Shown: positions 1-6,568 of the stretch, piece by piece
How positions within the stretch are numbered: position 1 is the stretch's first letter
How the letters are laid out: every line of letters begins with the position of its first letter
NCBI GenBank assembly: GCA_012961305.1
Contig: DTZQ01000092.1
Span: 1-7,007 of the forward strand
Length of the DNA: 7,007 bases
Reading direction: 5' to 3'
Origin: Armatimonadota bacterium
Lineage (GTDB): Bacteria > Armatimonadota > UBA10988 > DTZQ01
Program-made: the position numbers and the translations under genes
Notes under the pieces: model-generated
What the model was told of the DNA's origin: nothing
Seen by the model: the letters and a program-made list of their open reading frames with translations, nothing else
Databases searched by the model: none

Positions 1-2243
1 CTGAGTTTAATGGCGGTTACCACACCCTGCAGGTCGTCGCGGATGAGGGTCAAATCCGAGGCCTCCAAGGCCACGTCGGTGCCCGTGCCCAGGGCGATGC
101 CCACATCTGCCTGGGCCAGAGCAGGGGCATCGTTCAAGCCGTCGCCGACCATGCCCACCACCTCTCCCTCCCCCTGCAACTGCTGCACCATGCGGGCTTT
201 GTCCGGGGGCAGCACTTCGGCCAAGGCGCGGTCAATGCCCACCTGCGCGGCGATGGCCTGGGCCGTCAGTTCCCTGTCCCCGGTGAGCAGGGCGATTTTC
301 AGGCCCATTTGCCGCAACTGGGCCAGGGCCTCTGCTGCTTGGGGCTTGAGGGTGTCGGCCACCCCAATTAGCCCTGCTATTTCGCCGTCCACGGCAACGT
401 ACATGGGTGTCTTCCCCGCCTGGGCCAGGGCCTGGGCCGACCCGGCCCACGGGCCCAGTTCTATCCCCGCCCGGGTCATCAGTTTCTCGTTGCCAATGAG
501 CACTTCCCGGCCGTCCACTCGGGCCTGCACTCCCAGGCCGGGGTGGGCCTGGAACTCCTCCGGTTCGACCAAGGCCAATTTCCGCTCCCGGGCCGCACGC
601 ACCAGGGCTTCGCCCAAAGGATGTTCCGAGCCCCATTCGGCCGAGGCTGCCAGCCGGAGCAAATCTTCCCTCCAGGTTCCCTGGCCGCTGGTTCCCTTGG
701 TGACTACCTCGGTCACTTCCGGTTCGCCTTTGGTCAGAGTGCCGGTTTTGTCGAAGACTATGGTGGTGAGCCGGTGGGCGGTTTCCAGGGCCTCTCCGCT
801 TTTCACCAAGATACCCAATTCGGCTCCCCGTCCCGTACCCACCATGATGGCCGTAGGAGTGGCCAGTCCCAAGGCGCAGGGACAGGCGATGATGAGCACG
901 GCCACAAAGTTCAACAGGGCAAACTTCCAGGCTGGGGGAGGGCCGAAAAGGGTCCACACTCCGAAGGTCAGCACGGCCAGGGCGATGACCACCGGCACGA
1001 ACACCCCGGCCACTCTGTCTGCCAGGCGTTGGATGGGGGCTTTGGAACTCTGGGCCTCCTCCACCAGCCGGACGATTTGGGCCAGCACCGTGTCGCGCCC
1101 TACGGCCGTGGCCCGGGCCTTGAAGGAGCCAGTACGGTTCAGGGTGGCTCCTACCACCTGGTCGCCGGGCCCCTTTTCCACGGGCAAACTCTCGCCGGTG
1201 AGCATGGATTCGTCCACGGCGGAGTGTCCTTCTTCCACCGTTCCGTCCACCGGGATTTTCTCCCCCGGCCGCACCACGAAAAGGTCGCCCACCTGCACCT
1301 GCTCCACCGGCAGTTCCACCTCTTCTCCGTCGCGCAACACTCGCGCGGTGGGGGGCTGCAGGGCCATCAATTTGCGAATGGCCTCTGAGGCGCGCCCTTT
1401 GGCTCGGGCTTCCAGCCAGCGGCCCAGCAGGATGAGGGTGATGATGACCGCAGCGGTGTCGTAGTACACCTCCGGCTCCCGCCCGCCGGAGCGGAAAAAG
1501 TCGGGGAGGAAAGTGGCCAGCACGCTGTAGAAGTAGGCGGCAGAGGTGCCCACAGCAATCAGCGTGTTCATGTCCGCCGCTCCCTGCTTGAGCAGGGCCC
1601 AGGCCTCGCGATAGAAGGCGGCCCCTCCCCAGAACTGCACGGGCGTGGTCAGCAGGAACAGCAGGAAATACATCGCCGGTCGGGGCACGCGGTTGAGGCC
1701 GGGCACCAGGGCTCGAAAACTGCCCAGGAGGATGAGGCCGGTCAGGAGGGCACAGAAAAGGAATTTGCGCTGCAGCGCGCGCAGTTCTTGCTCCCGGGCT
1801 TCCTGCTCTCGGTCCGGGGCTTCCTCGGCTGCGGCCAGAGGCTGATAGCCTGCTTGGCGGATGGCCTGGTGCAAATCGGCTGGGTGCACAGCCCCCGGAA
1901 AATACTCGACCGTGGCCCGCTCAGCCGCCAGGTTTACCTGGGCAGCGACCACTCCGGGCAGTTTCCCGAGTGCGCCTTCAACTTTGGCTACACAGGAGGC
2001 ACAGGACATTCCCCCAATGGGAATGGTGAGGCGTTCGGCAAGGGCCTGATAGCCCAGGGCCTCCACCGCTCGCACCAAATCGGCTGGTGGGGTAACCTGC
2101 GGGTCGTACACCACCGTGGCCCGTTCGGTGCCGAAGTTCACCTGCGCTTCCTCCACTCCAGGCAGTTGCCTCAGAGCCCTTTCGATGCGCTGAGCACAGC
2201 CGGCGCAGTGCATACCTTGCAGGGGAAACTCTATTTTGCTCAT
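1..2243 (-). CDS. copA: Copper-exporting P1B-type ATPase (CopA-like), 3' end cut by window edge
   Basis: Pumps Cu(I) out of the cytoplasm across the inner membrane using ATP. The frame is open from an ATG at 2243 to base 1, giving 747 complete codons. Two N-terminal HMA metal-binding domains carry GMHCAGC (10-16) and GMSCASC (78-84). Hydrophobic segments follow at about 161-180, 191-208, 224-246 and 260-278, with the GG kink at 206-207. The actuator loop has TGES (349-352). The transport site CPC is at 454-456. The phosphorylated aspartate is D498 in DKTGT, the ATP-binding HP motif is H541-P542, and GDGLND is at 700-705. The last two membrane helices, which should hold the YN and MSS copper ligands, lie beyond the left edge, so metal choice rests on the CPC and HMA motifs; silver could also be carried. 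No frameshift was seen. A GAGGAG site 9 nt upstream supports the start. No CsoR, CueR or CopZ gene is adjacent. Confidence 0.96.
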   Translation of the reverse strand, partial: MSKIEFPLQGMHCAGCAQRIERALRQLPGVEEAQVNFGTERATVVYDPQVTPPADLVRAVEALGYQALAERLTIPIGGMSCASCVAKVEGALGKLPGVVAAQVNLAAERATVEYFPGAVHPADLHQAIRQAGYQPLAAAEEAPDREQEAREQELRALQRKFLFCALLTGLILLGSFRALVPGLNRVPRPAMYFLLFLLTTPVQFWGGAAFYREAWALLKQGAADMNTLIAVGTSAAYFYSVLATFLPDFFRSGGREPEVYYDTAAVIITLILLGRWLEARAKGRASEAIRKLMALQPPTARVLRDGEEVELPVEQVQVGDLFVVRPGEKIPVDGTVEEGHSAVDESMLTGESLPVEKGPGDQVVGATLNRTGSFKARATAVGRDTVLAQIVRLVEEAQSSKAPIQRLADRVAGVFVPVVIALAVLTFGVWTLFGPPPAWKFALLNFVAVLIIACPCALGLATPTAIMVGTGRGAELGILVKSGEALETAHRLTTIVFDKTGTLTKGEPEVTEVVTKGTSGQGTWREDLLRLAASAEWGSEHPLGEALVRAARERKLALVEPEEFQAHPGLGVQARVDGREVLIGNEKLMTRAGIELGPWAGSAQALAQAGKTPMYVAVDGEIAGLIGVADTLKPQAAEALAQLRQMGLKIALLTGDRELTAQAIAAQVGIDRALAEVLPPDKARMVQQLQGEGEVVGMVGDGLNDAPALAQADVGIALGTGTDVALEASDLTLIRDDLQGVVTAIKL

Positions 2244-2252
2244 GATAGGTTG

Positions 2253-2258
2253 CTCCTC
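2253..2258 (-). promoter_or_regulatory. Ribosome binding site of copA-like gene
   Basis: GAGGAG on the minus strand, 9 nt before the ATG at 2243. It fixes the start just ahead of the first HMA domain. I found no convincing -35/-10 pair upstream of it. Confidence 0.8.
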
Positions 2259-2298
2259 TAATAAACCAGACTCCGCAACAACTGCCGCGTTCCCCAAT

Positions 2299-2356
2299 GG
2301 TAAGCAGTCAGCCATCGGCAAATAACCGGCCTGCGGGCTGATTGCTGACGGCTACC
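2299..2356. repeat. Imperfect inverted repeat, possible dispersed hairpin element
   Basis: The left arm GGTAAGCAGTCAGCCATCGGC (2299-2319) pairs imperfectly with the right arm (2337-2356), whose reverse complement reads GGTAGCCGTCAGCAATCAGC. The arms share GGTA, GTCAGC, ATC and GC blocks with one single-base gap. The loop is about 17 nt. It lies in the copA upstream spacer. It could be a dispersed intergenic repeat or a regulatory hairpin; the sequence alone does not decide. Confidence 0.5.
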
Positions 2357-2487
2357 ATCGGATTTCTCTGCCCCCGTAGGACAATCCGGCAAGGGCATTC
2401 CACCCGAAAGAGCCCAGAAAAAAGGCCGCTATCACGCTCCACCACCGGGAACAGGGGAGGGCAAACAACCCTCAGCAGCCGCCGGTT

Positions 2488-3504
2488 TTAGGTCTGTGGG
2501 TAGAGTTTTGCCACCAGCCGATGAACGGCTTCAATGACCTTGCGTTCCTCTGCATCTAATTGCGCGAACAAACACTGCTCTCGCAGGTCGAAGGAGCGAC
2601 GGGGCTTGCCCTCGGGGCGGTCTTTCTGGTCGCCGTTGTGGAAACACCAACCGGCTGCCTTCCCAGCAAGGGCCTGTCGCAGGTCGGTGAGGAAGGCGGC
2701 GGCGGGCGGTTCCCATCGCCGGGGGCGGAAACCTCGTCGAAATGGCTCCTGATAATGCAACGGCACCACGCGTCCGATTTCCTTCATCCACGCTAAATAC
2801 TGGCGCGACTTGGCTTCGGTTTGCTGAGGGGATTGAGGGTTGCGCGGGCGATGCGGGGCGATAAAGTCCACCTGTACCCGCAGCAGGTAATCGCGCAGTT
2901 CTTCGCGGCTGATGTCACCCGCATGGGAGGCGGTGACCAGTCGTTGAGGGTCCAACTGCTTCACCAGGTCACGGAGTTGCTTCAGTTGGGAGAAACTCAC
3001 GAAGCGTGGGTCGCGGATGTTCCGTTCATTCGCCAAATCCAGATACCAGTTGCGATAGGGCTGCAGGTGGGTAACCAACACCTCAATCGCCCGGCGGTGC
3101 GCGGCGAGGGATTGCAGGCGTCCGGGACCGGTGATGCTGTTGCCGCGCGAAAGCGTCACGTCCACCACCATCCCGCGGCGGTTGCACTCGGCCACCAGCC
3201 ATTGCAGGCGGCTCAGGAATGGTTCCCGGGGACGGCCCTCTCCGTCCACCGCGGACACGTCGTTCCCAAAGGCCGCCCAGGTCGCCCACACCCGAATCCA
3301 ATTGAAGCCGTAACGCTGCAGGTCTTCCAAATCGCGTTGGATGAACTCCTTCGACGCTCCCAGCGCCCCGTAGTAACTGATACCTAACAAAAACGTGGGC
3401 TTCCCGTTCAGGGCGAATCGGGGGCCTTCGGTTCCCAACTCCGTCGCTACTATCGTCGGGCCTGCCAGGCAAAGCAGGGTAGCCATCAGGCTCCAGTGCC
3501 ACAT
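2488..3504 (-). CDS. Secreted TIM-barrel glycoside hydrolase-like protein (clan GH-A, GH5-like)
   Basis: This 338-aa protein has a probable Sec signal peptide: a hydrophobic stretch at about 5-20 with a likely cut near residues 20-24, though its n-region lacks K or R. The mature part begins with the pattern of cellulase-like barrels: FALNGKPTFLLGISYYG (30-46), a helix, then GFNWIRVWATW (66-76). DLANERN (156-162) supplies the N159-E160 pair expected at the end of strand 4 as acid/base. E253 in HYQEPF (250-255) sits where the strand-7 nucleophile should be. AGWCFHNGDQ (284-293) resembles the strand-8 end. Family members hydrolyse beta-linked glycans after export; the substrate cannot be read here, and the exact GH family is uncertain. 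No carbohydrate-binding domain or lipobox is present. The gene lies 50 bp downstream of the flavin reductase gene on the same strand and is probably co-transcribed. Confidence 0.78.
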   Translation of the reverse strand: MWHWSLMATLLCLAGPTIVATELGTEGPRFALNGKPTFLLGISYYGALGASKEFIQRDLEDLQRYGFNWIRVWATWAAFGNDVSAVDGEGRPREPFLSRLQWLVAECNRRGMVVDVTLSRGNSITGPGRLQSLAAHRRAIEVLVTHLQPYRNWYLDLANERNIRDPRFVSFSQLKQLRDLVKQLDPQRLVTASHAGDISREELRDYLLRVQVDFIAPHRPRNPQSPQQTEAKSRQYLAWMKEIGRVVPLHYQEPFRRGFRPRRWEPPAAAFLTDLRQALAGKAAGWCFHNGDQKDRPEGKPRRSFDLREQCLFAQLDAEERKVIEAVHRLVAKLYPQT

Positions 3505-3512
3505 ATCTTGGG

Positions 3513-3520
3513 ACCTCCTT
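3513..3520 (-). promoter_or_regulatory. Strong ribosome binding site of glycosidase-like gene
   Basis: AAGGAGGT on the minus strand, 8 nt before the ATG at 3504. It is close to the full anti-SD complement, so efficient translation is expected. It supports the start that includes the signal peptide. Confidence 0.85.
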
Positions 3521-3554
3521 TGTGGTTTTGGGGCTAACGGCGCAATTTCTACTT

Positions 3555-4061
3555 CTATTCTTGGGGGACCGACAGGGCGAACTTTCCCCCACCGAAATTC
3601 ACCAGGCGACCGGGGACCCTTTCATCCACATGGGCGGCCACCACTCGGCCCAAGAAAATAGTGTGGTCTCCTGCTTCCAACTCGCCAGTTAGAGTGCATT
3701 CCAGGTTCACCACACAACCCGCCAGTAGCGGGGGTTTCACCTTGGTCGCCGCTACAGGGGTTAAACCGGATTCCTTGAACTTATCAACCTCCCGGCCGGA
3801 GCAGGAGCCGGTGTAGGTTATCGCTTCTTCCAGGCCGGGACCGGGAAAGGCGATTACGAATTCCCGCTGTACGCGAATGAGTTGATGGGTGTAGCGGGTA
3901 TGCCCCACAGAAACAGCGAACAGTGGGGGTTGATGGGAAGCAACCATGGCCCAACCTGCAGGCATGACATTGGCCTTTCCCGCTTCATCAATGGTGGTAA
4001 TTAACACTACCCATTCCGGGTACTTCCTCCTCATTGCTTCAGAAAAAGGTACTTCTTTCAT
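3555..4061 (-). CDS. Flavoredoxin-like FMN-binding flavin reductase
   Basis: A 168-aa protein of the flavin reductase-like, FMN-binding split-barrel family (DIM6/NTAB, flavoredoxin). Such proteins bind FMN in a cytoplasmic dimer and either move electrons or reduce flavin with NAD(P)H. The visible family pattern is: NVMPAGWAMVAS (31-42), which should meet the FMN phosphate; PPLFAVSVGHTRYTHQLI (45-62); REFVIAFPG (66-74); SGREVDKFKESGLTP (88-102); a strand with VVNLECTL (117-124); and DHTIFLGRVVAAHVDE (132-147). Length is normal for the family. I chose ATG 4061 because AAAGGAGG lies 10 nt upstream. An in-frame ATG at 4100 would add 13 residues, lacks its own ribosome site, and would encode the one used here. 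It is first in a likely two-gene transcript with the glycosidase-like gene. The physiological partner is unknown. Confidence 0.9.
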   Translation of the reverse strand: MKEVPFSEAMRRKYPEWVVLITTIDEAGKANVMPAGWAMVASHQPPLFAVSVGHTRYTHQLIRVQREFVIAFPGPGLEEAITYTGSCSGREVDKFKESGLTPVAATKVKPPLLAGCVVNLECTLTGELEAGDHTIFLGRVVAAHVDERVPGRLVNFGGGKFALSVPQE

Positions 4062-4071
4062 GGGACCTTTC

Positions 4072-4079
4072 CCTCCTTT
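4072..4079 (-). promoter_or_regulatory. Ribosome binding site deciding the flavin reductase start
   Basis: AAAGGAGG on the minus strand, 10 nt before ATG 4061. Because it lies inside the longer reading from ATG 4100, it argues for the shorter 168-aa protein. Confidence 0.75.
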
Positions 4080-4100
4080 AGACCAGCATCTGGAATGCAC

Positions 4101-4130
4101 AAGCCCTGCTTGCGCCCCGAAGCATGGCTT
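4101..4130 (-). repeat. Hairpin in the flavin reductase mRNA leader
   Basis: Read on the minus strand, AAGCC-AT-GCTT, an 8-nt loop, then AAGC-AG-GGCTT form a two-part stem (5 bp plus 4 bp) with a symmetric 2x2 internal loop. It lies inside the roughly 113-nt leader predicted from the promoter at 4181-4210, ending 22 nt before the ribosome binding site. No T run follows, so it is not a classic terminator. It could stabilise the mRNA or bind a regulator. Confidence 0.45.
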
Positions 4131-4154
4131 GGGTACTCCAAACTGGCCCTGCGG

Positions 4155-4183
4155 TTGACTGCCTCTGGCAATTGAGTTATATT
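4155..4183 (+). promoter_or_regulatory. Sigma70-type promoter for the EamA transporter gene
   Basis: TTGACT (-35, 4155-4160), 17-nt spacer, TATATT (-10, 4178-4183). Transcription should start near 4190, giving a leader of about 57 nt before the TTG start at 4247. Its -10 box overlaps that of the opposing promoter by 3 bp. Confidence 0.65.
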
Positions 4184-4210
4184 ATACCATGACTGGGGAA
4201 TAGGTGTCAA
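4181..4210 (-). promoter_or_regulatory. Consensus sigma70-type promoter for flavin reductase and glycosidase-like genes
   Basis: On the minus strand, TTGACA (-35, 4210-4205) and TATAAT (-10, 4186-4181) both match the consensus exactly, with an 18-nt spacer. Start near 4174, leader about 113 nt. The spacer contains the expected start point of the opposing plus-strand promoter. Confidence 0.75.
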
Positions 4211-4232
4211 ACGCCGATAGGATGGCGAGGGT

Positions 4233-4237
4233 GGAGG
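4233..4237 (+). promoter_or_regulatory. Ribosome binding site supporting a TTG start
   Basis: GGAGG, 9 nt before TTG 4247. It is the evidence for using TTG; the first in-frame ATG, 27 codons later, has only GGGG directly touching it. Confidence 0.7.
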
Positions 4238-4246
4238 TAAAGAGGA

Positions 4247-5206
4247 TTGCGAAATTTTCGGCCCTGGCTAATTTTACTGCGGCAAGCCTTGGAGCAGCGA
4301 GGCGTTTCTATACCTCAATTCAAGGGGATGCTGCTGGCCCTAATGGCCTGCGCCTGCTTTTCTCTGAACTTCGTTACGGCCAAGTATGCTCTGCGGGCCT
4401 ACAACCCCTACACTTTCTGTACCCTGTGGTTCGGCTGCGGGGCAGTTTACGGATTTCTCTACCTGGCCGCGACGCACCGGGTTGCCTTGGGCCGACAACT
4501 GCGGTTGGCCTGGAAGCCCTTGGCGCTCATGGGACTGACCTACACTGCCGGTGCACTGGCGGGATTCTCCGGTTTGCGGCTGGTGGACCCCACGGTCGCC
4601 GCGTTCATTAACCGCAGCCAGTCTGCCCACTTGGTACTGTTGGGTTGGCTGTTTCTGGGGGAACGGATGAACCGGCGTGAGGGCTGGGGACTGGCCATAG
4701 CCCTGTCAGGTCTGGCGATTACCAGTTACGCCCACGGACGAGCAGAGTGGATAGGAGTGGCGCTGCTGCTGTTCCATGCCTTGGCCTATGCGGTGACTGT
4801 GCTAATCGCCAAACGGCTTACGGGGAGGATTGACCCGGCGGTGATGACCGCTCTCCGTTCTCTGTACGTGAGTTTGGGTTTAGGGATAGTAGCCCTGAGC
4901 ACCGGCCAATTTATATTGGGGGTTCCCCGGTCTTATACATGGGTATTGGTAAGCGGGGCGTTTTTCGGGCCCTTCCTGGGCCACATTTTCCTTTACCGCT
5001 CCCTGCGCTCGCTTACCCTGAGTCAATCGGGAGTATGTCTGGCCTTTCAACCGCTATTTGTGGCCCTGCTGGCTCTCGTTTTCCTCCACACCTGGCCTTC
5101 CTTGCGCCAGTTCATAGGCGGACTGCTGCTTTTAGGGGGCGTTTGGCTTTTGGTCACAGCTCGAGAACTGGGCTCCTCGCCCGAGGGGGAAGCAAAACTC
5201 TCCTGA
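4247..5206 (+). CDS. EamA-family (DMT superfamily) membrane transporter
   Basis: A 319-aa inner-membrane protein with about ten hydrophobic helices in two EamA repeats (about 28-160 and 168-304), the usual 10-TM drug/metabolite transporter plan. Typical repeat-1 features are FSLNFVTAKYALR (38-50), a proline-containing VDPTVAAFINRSQ stretch (113-125), and FLGERMNRREGWGLAIALSG (136-155). Repeat 2 has GPFLGHIFLYRSLRSL (241-256) and SGVCLAFQPLFVALLALVF (261-279); the usual GE after this helix is HT (281-282). Family members mostly export amino acids, metabolites or small drugs; the substrate is not readable from sequence. The start is a TTG with GGAGG 9 nt upstream; ATG at residue 28 would still keep the first helix. 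It diverges from the flavin reductase gene through overlapping promoters and ends 20 bp from the convergent Bax1-like gene. Confidence 0.9.
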   Translation: MRNFRPWLILLRQALEQRGVSIPQFKGMLLALMACACFSLNFVTAKYALRAYNPYTFCTLWFGCGAVYGFLYLAATHRVALGRQLRLAWKPLALMGLTYTAGALAGFSGLRLVDPTVAAFINRSQSAHLVLLGWLFLGERMNRREGWGLAIALSGLAITSYAHGRAEWIGVALLLFHALAYAVTVLIAKRLTGRIDPAVMTALRSLYVSLGLGIVALSTGQFILGVPRSYTWVLVSGAFFGPFLGHIFLYRSLRSLTLSQSGVCLAFQPLFVALLALVFLHTWPSLRQFIGGLLLLGGVWLLVTARELGSSPEGEAKLS

Positions 5207-5226
5207 TAAGGGGAAAATTACCTTGT

Positions 5227-6441
5227 TCAACCCGGCACCGCACAGCGCTCTGCCCGCTCTATCACTGCCTTTACGTCTATTCCCGTTTTGAAAAACAGTA
5301 CCTCCCCTGGCACATCCGCAAAATCCTCCTCCGAGCAGTTCAGATGTTCCGACACCGCGACAATCATATCTGCCCGTCCTGCCCGGCGGAGTTTGTCCAA
5401 CTTCCGCCGCAGATACTCGGGCGTCCAGAAGCCTACAATTTCCATCAGTGCGCGCCGCCCGTCCGCGTGCACCACCGCAAAGTCAGGAATCATCACTGTG
5501 TCTTTCAAGTTGATGATGGCCGTCTCCCGCTCCAGCCGCCAACCGCCGGTTTTCTGCCGGGCGAACTTGCGGAAAAATACCCGTTCTACCTCGCTGTCAA
5601 ACTCCTGCGCGTCCCGATAGTGGGATTTGAGGCCGTCCTTGTCGGCCAAAATGAAATAGTAGGGCATCCCCCGCAGGTAAATCTCCGCTCGCATAATCCA
5701 CCGGTCACACAGCAGCAGCGCGGGCAGAAACAAGGCCATCTGCACCCCGTACTTCTGCGAGAGTCGGAAAATGGAGGCTGGCCCATCAAGCAGGATGTAG
5801 TAGCCGTCTTTGTGGTTGCCGGTAACGGTATGCATCAATTGGAAGAATTTGACGAACTGGAACACTTTGCGGTATTTGGTCGGCAGGTTGCGGGAAATCC
5901 AAATTTCCAAGCGGGTGGCCCGGTAGAGCATGGCCTGAGCCAGAGCCACATTGTAGCGGTCCAAGAGCCACTTCGGGGTGGGCGGGTCGAAGGAGTGGAG
6001 TATTCGGTTTTCCTCCAGGTCTGCGTACATGGCGGCGCGAAGGTGTTCCTCGGAAACCTGGTACTCGGCGGCCACCTCGCGGATGACCTCCGCTGGGGTA
6101 TGGGAATGCATCCGGTCGGGAGTGGTGACCAGGGGATAACGTTGCGCCGCACGGGCAAACAGACGGGCCCTAAGTTCTGCCGGTTCCAACTCCGTGGCCA
6201 GGGCGAACTCACTGCGTTCTTCCAGCAGTTTCGCCAGGCCGCGGGTGACTTTGTAATTGGGACTGTCTGCCTCATAACGGCTCCGGGCCTCACCCAGTTC
6301 GCCCCACCGCCGACCCACATGGGAGGCAAAGAGGTCAATAAGTTCTTGGGCCACCCGAAGGGTGTTTTCCGTATGGCGCAGATATTTGGGCCGAATGCGA
6401 TTCCCCCGCAGGCTGAACCGCAACAAGTTACCGGGCAACAT
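5227..6441 (-). CDS. Bax1/DUF790-family nuclease
   Basis: A 404-aa protein of the DUF790 family, whose archaeal members (Bax1) are structure-specific endonucleases that bind the XPB helicase and cut DNA near single/double-strand junctions. The N-terminus (MLPGNLLRFSLRGNRIRPKYL) and the central part with NLPTKYRKVFQFVKFFQLMHT (185-205) look like the family. The C-terminal third is the RecB-like nuclease fold: SEVERVFFRKF (283-293), then IPD with D320, then E334-I-V in ALMEIVGFWTPEYLRRKL (331-348), the family's D...ExV version of the PD-(D/E)xK site. All candidate catalytic residues are present and the length looks complete. AAAGGGAG 9 nt upstream fixes the start. Neighbours are a convergent EamA gene and a divergent MrfA-type helicase; no XPB gene adjoins. 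I infer a DNA-repair role. No clear promoter was found for it. Confidence 0.87.
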   Translation of the reverse strand: MLPGNLLRFSLRGNRIRPKYLRHTENTLRVAQELIDLFASHVGRRWGELGEARSRYEADSPNYKVTRGLAKLLEERSEFALATELEPAELRARLFARAAQRYPLVTTPDRMHSHTPAEVIREVAAEYQVSEEHLRAAMYADLEENRILHSFDPPTPKWLLDRYNVALAQAMLYRATRLEIWISRNLPTKYRKVFQFVKFFQLMHTVTGNHKDGYYILLDGPASIFRLSQKYGVQMALFLPALLLCDRWIMRAEIYLRGMPYYFILADKDGLKSHYRDAQEFDSEVERVFFRKFARQKTGGWRLERETAIINLKDTVMIPDFAVVHADGRRALMEIVGFWTPEYLRRKLDKLRRAGRADMIVAVSEHLNCSEEDFADVPGEVLFFKTGIDVKAVIERAERCAVPG

Positions 6442-6450
6442 GGCTCCTTG

Positions 6451-6458
6451 CTCCCTTT
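6451..6458 (-). promoter_or_regulatory. Ribosome binding site of Bax1-like gene
   Basis: AAAGGGAG on the minus strand, 9 nt before ATG 6441. A second AAGGAG (6444-6449) lies only 2 nt from the ATG, too close to serve. Confidence 0.7.
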
Positions 6459-6493
6459 AGTTTTATTCTCCCTACCTGCCGTTTGTCCTTCTT

Positions 6494-6530
6494 TTCCGGC
6501 CAGTGGCCGCGGGCTTTAGGCCCGCCGGAA
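6494..6530. repeat. REP-like compound hairpin between divergent repair genes
   Basis: Outer arms TTCCGGC (6494-6500) and GCCGGAA (6524-6530) are perfect inverted copies. Inside and overlapping them are GGCC-AGT-GGCC (6498-6508) and the perfect 6-bp stem GCGGGC-TTTAG-GCCCGC (6509-6525). These cannot all form at once, so either one long or two short hairpins would fold. Both flanking genes start, rather than end, around it, so it is not their terminator. It looks like a repetitive extragenic palindrome. Confidence 0.6.
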
Positions 6531-6568
6531 CGCGTTTCGAAATCTTCAATAACCAGAAGAATCACCCC

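Larger units (their letters stand above)
2244..2487. other. Intergenic spacer between glycosidase-like gene and copA-like gene
   Basis: This 244-bp gap separates two minus-strand genes. It contains the copA ribosome binding site, an imperfect inverted repeat (2299-2356), and a short GAGGG/CCCTC hairpin (2457-2473) 14 nt past the glycosidase-like stop. A six-base T run on the minus strand comes too late (about 35 nt after that hairpin) to form a normal terminator. No open frame with a ribosome site and no clear CsoR or CueR operator was seen. The gap is long enough that copA probably has its own promoter, but I cannot point to it. Confidence 0.5.

Noticed and set aside
543..1388. Second plus-strand open frame of 281 codons in the same area
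   Set aside because: It is antisense to copA in another frame, with a Gly/His/Gln-rich translation and no recognisable domain.
10..1464. Plus-strand open frame of 484 codons
   Set aside because: It lies antisense to the copper ATPase, whose motifs (TGES, CPC, DKTGT, GDGLND) are all intact. The translation is low-complexity and rich in S, T, R and P, typical of GC-rich antisense frames.
2418..2473. Possible intrinsic terminator after the glycosidase-like gene
   Set aside because: The 5-bp GAGGG/CCCTC stem and the T6 run on the minus strand are about 35 nt apart and do not form one unit.
2821..3387. Plus-strand open frame of 188 codons
   Set aside because: Antisense to the glycosidase-like gene; no domain recognised and no convincing ribosome site.
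3439..3504. Lipoprotein signal in the glycosidase-like protein
   Set aside because: Cys12 follows TLL, not an L-x-[GAS] lipobox; a plain Sec signal fits better.
4062..4174. FMN riboswitch in the flavin reductase leader
   Set aside because: The leader lacks the conserved RFN core and its multi-helix junction; only a single two-part hairpin is seen.
4204..4611. Plus-strand open frame of 135 codons at the start of the transporter
   Set aside because: It overlaps the EamA gene in another frame and lacks membrane helices; the EamA frame has the SD-supported TTG start and family motifs.
5173..5188. Possible terminator hairpin (CCTCG/CGAGG) at the end of the EamA gene
   Set aside because: The loop is too tight, the stem lies inside coding sequence, and no T run follows.
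4939..6519. Plus-strand open frame of 526 codons
   Set aside because: It overlaps the end of the EamA gene in another frame and runs antisense through the whole Bax1-like gene. It has no ribosome site or known domain, while both overlapped genes are clear family members.
2326..6520. Shared CCGGCC...GCGGGCT wording in the hairpins at 2326 and 6496
   Set aside because: The match is two short GC-rich blocks with different spacing; chance is likely in this base composition.
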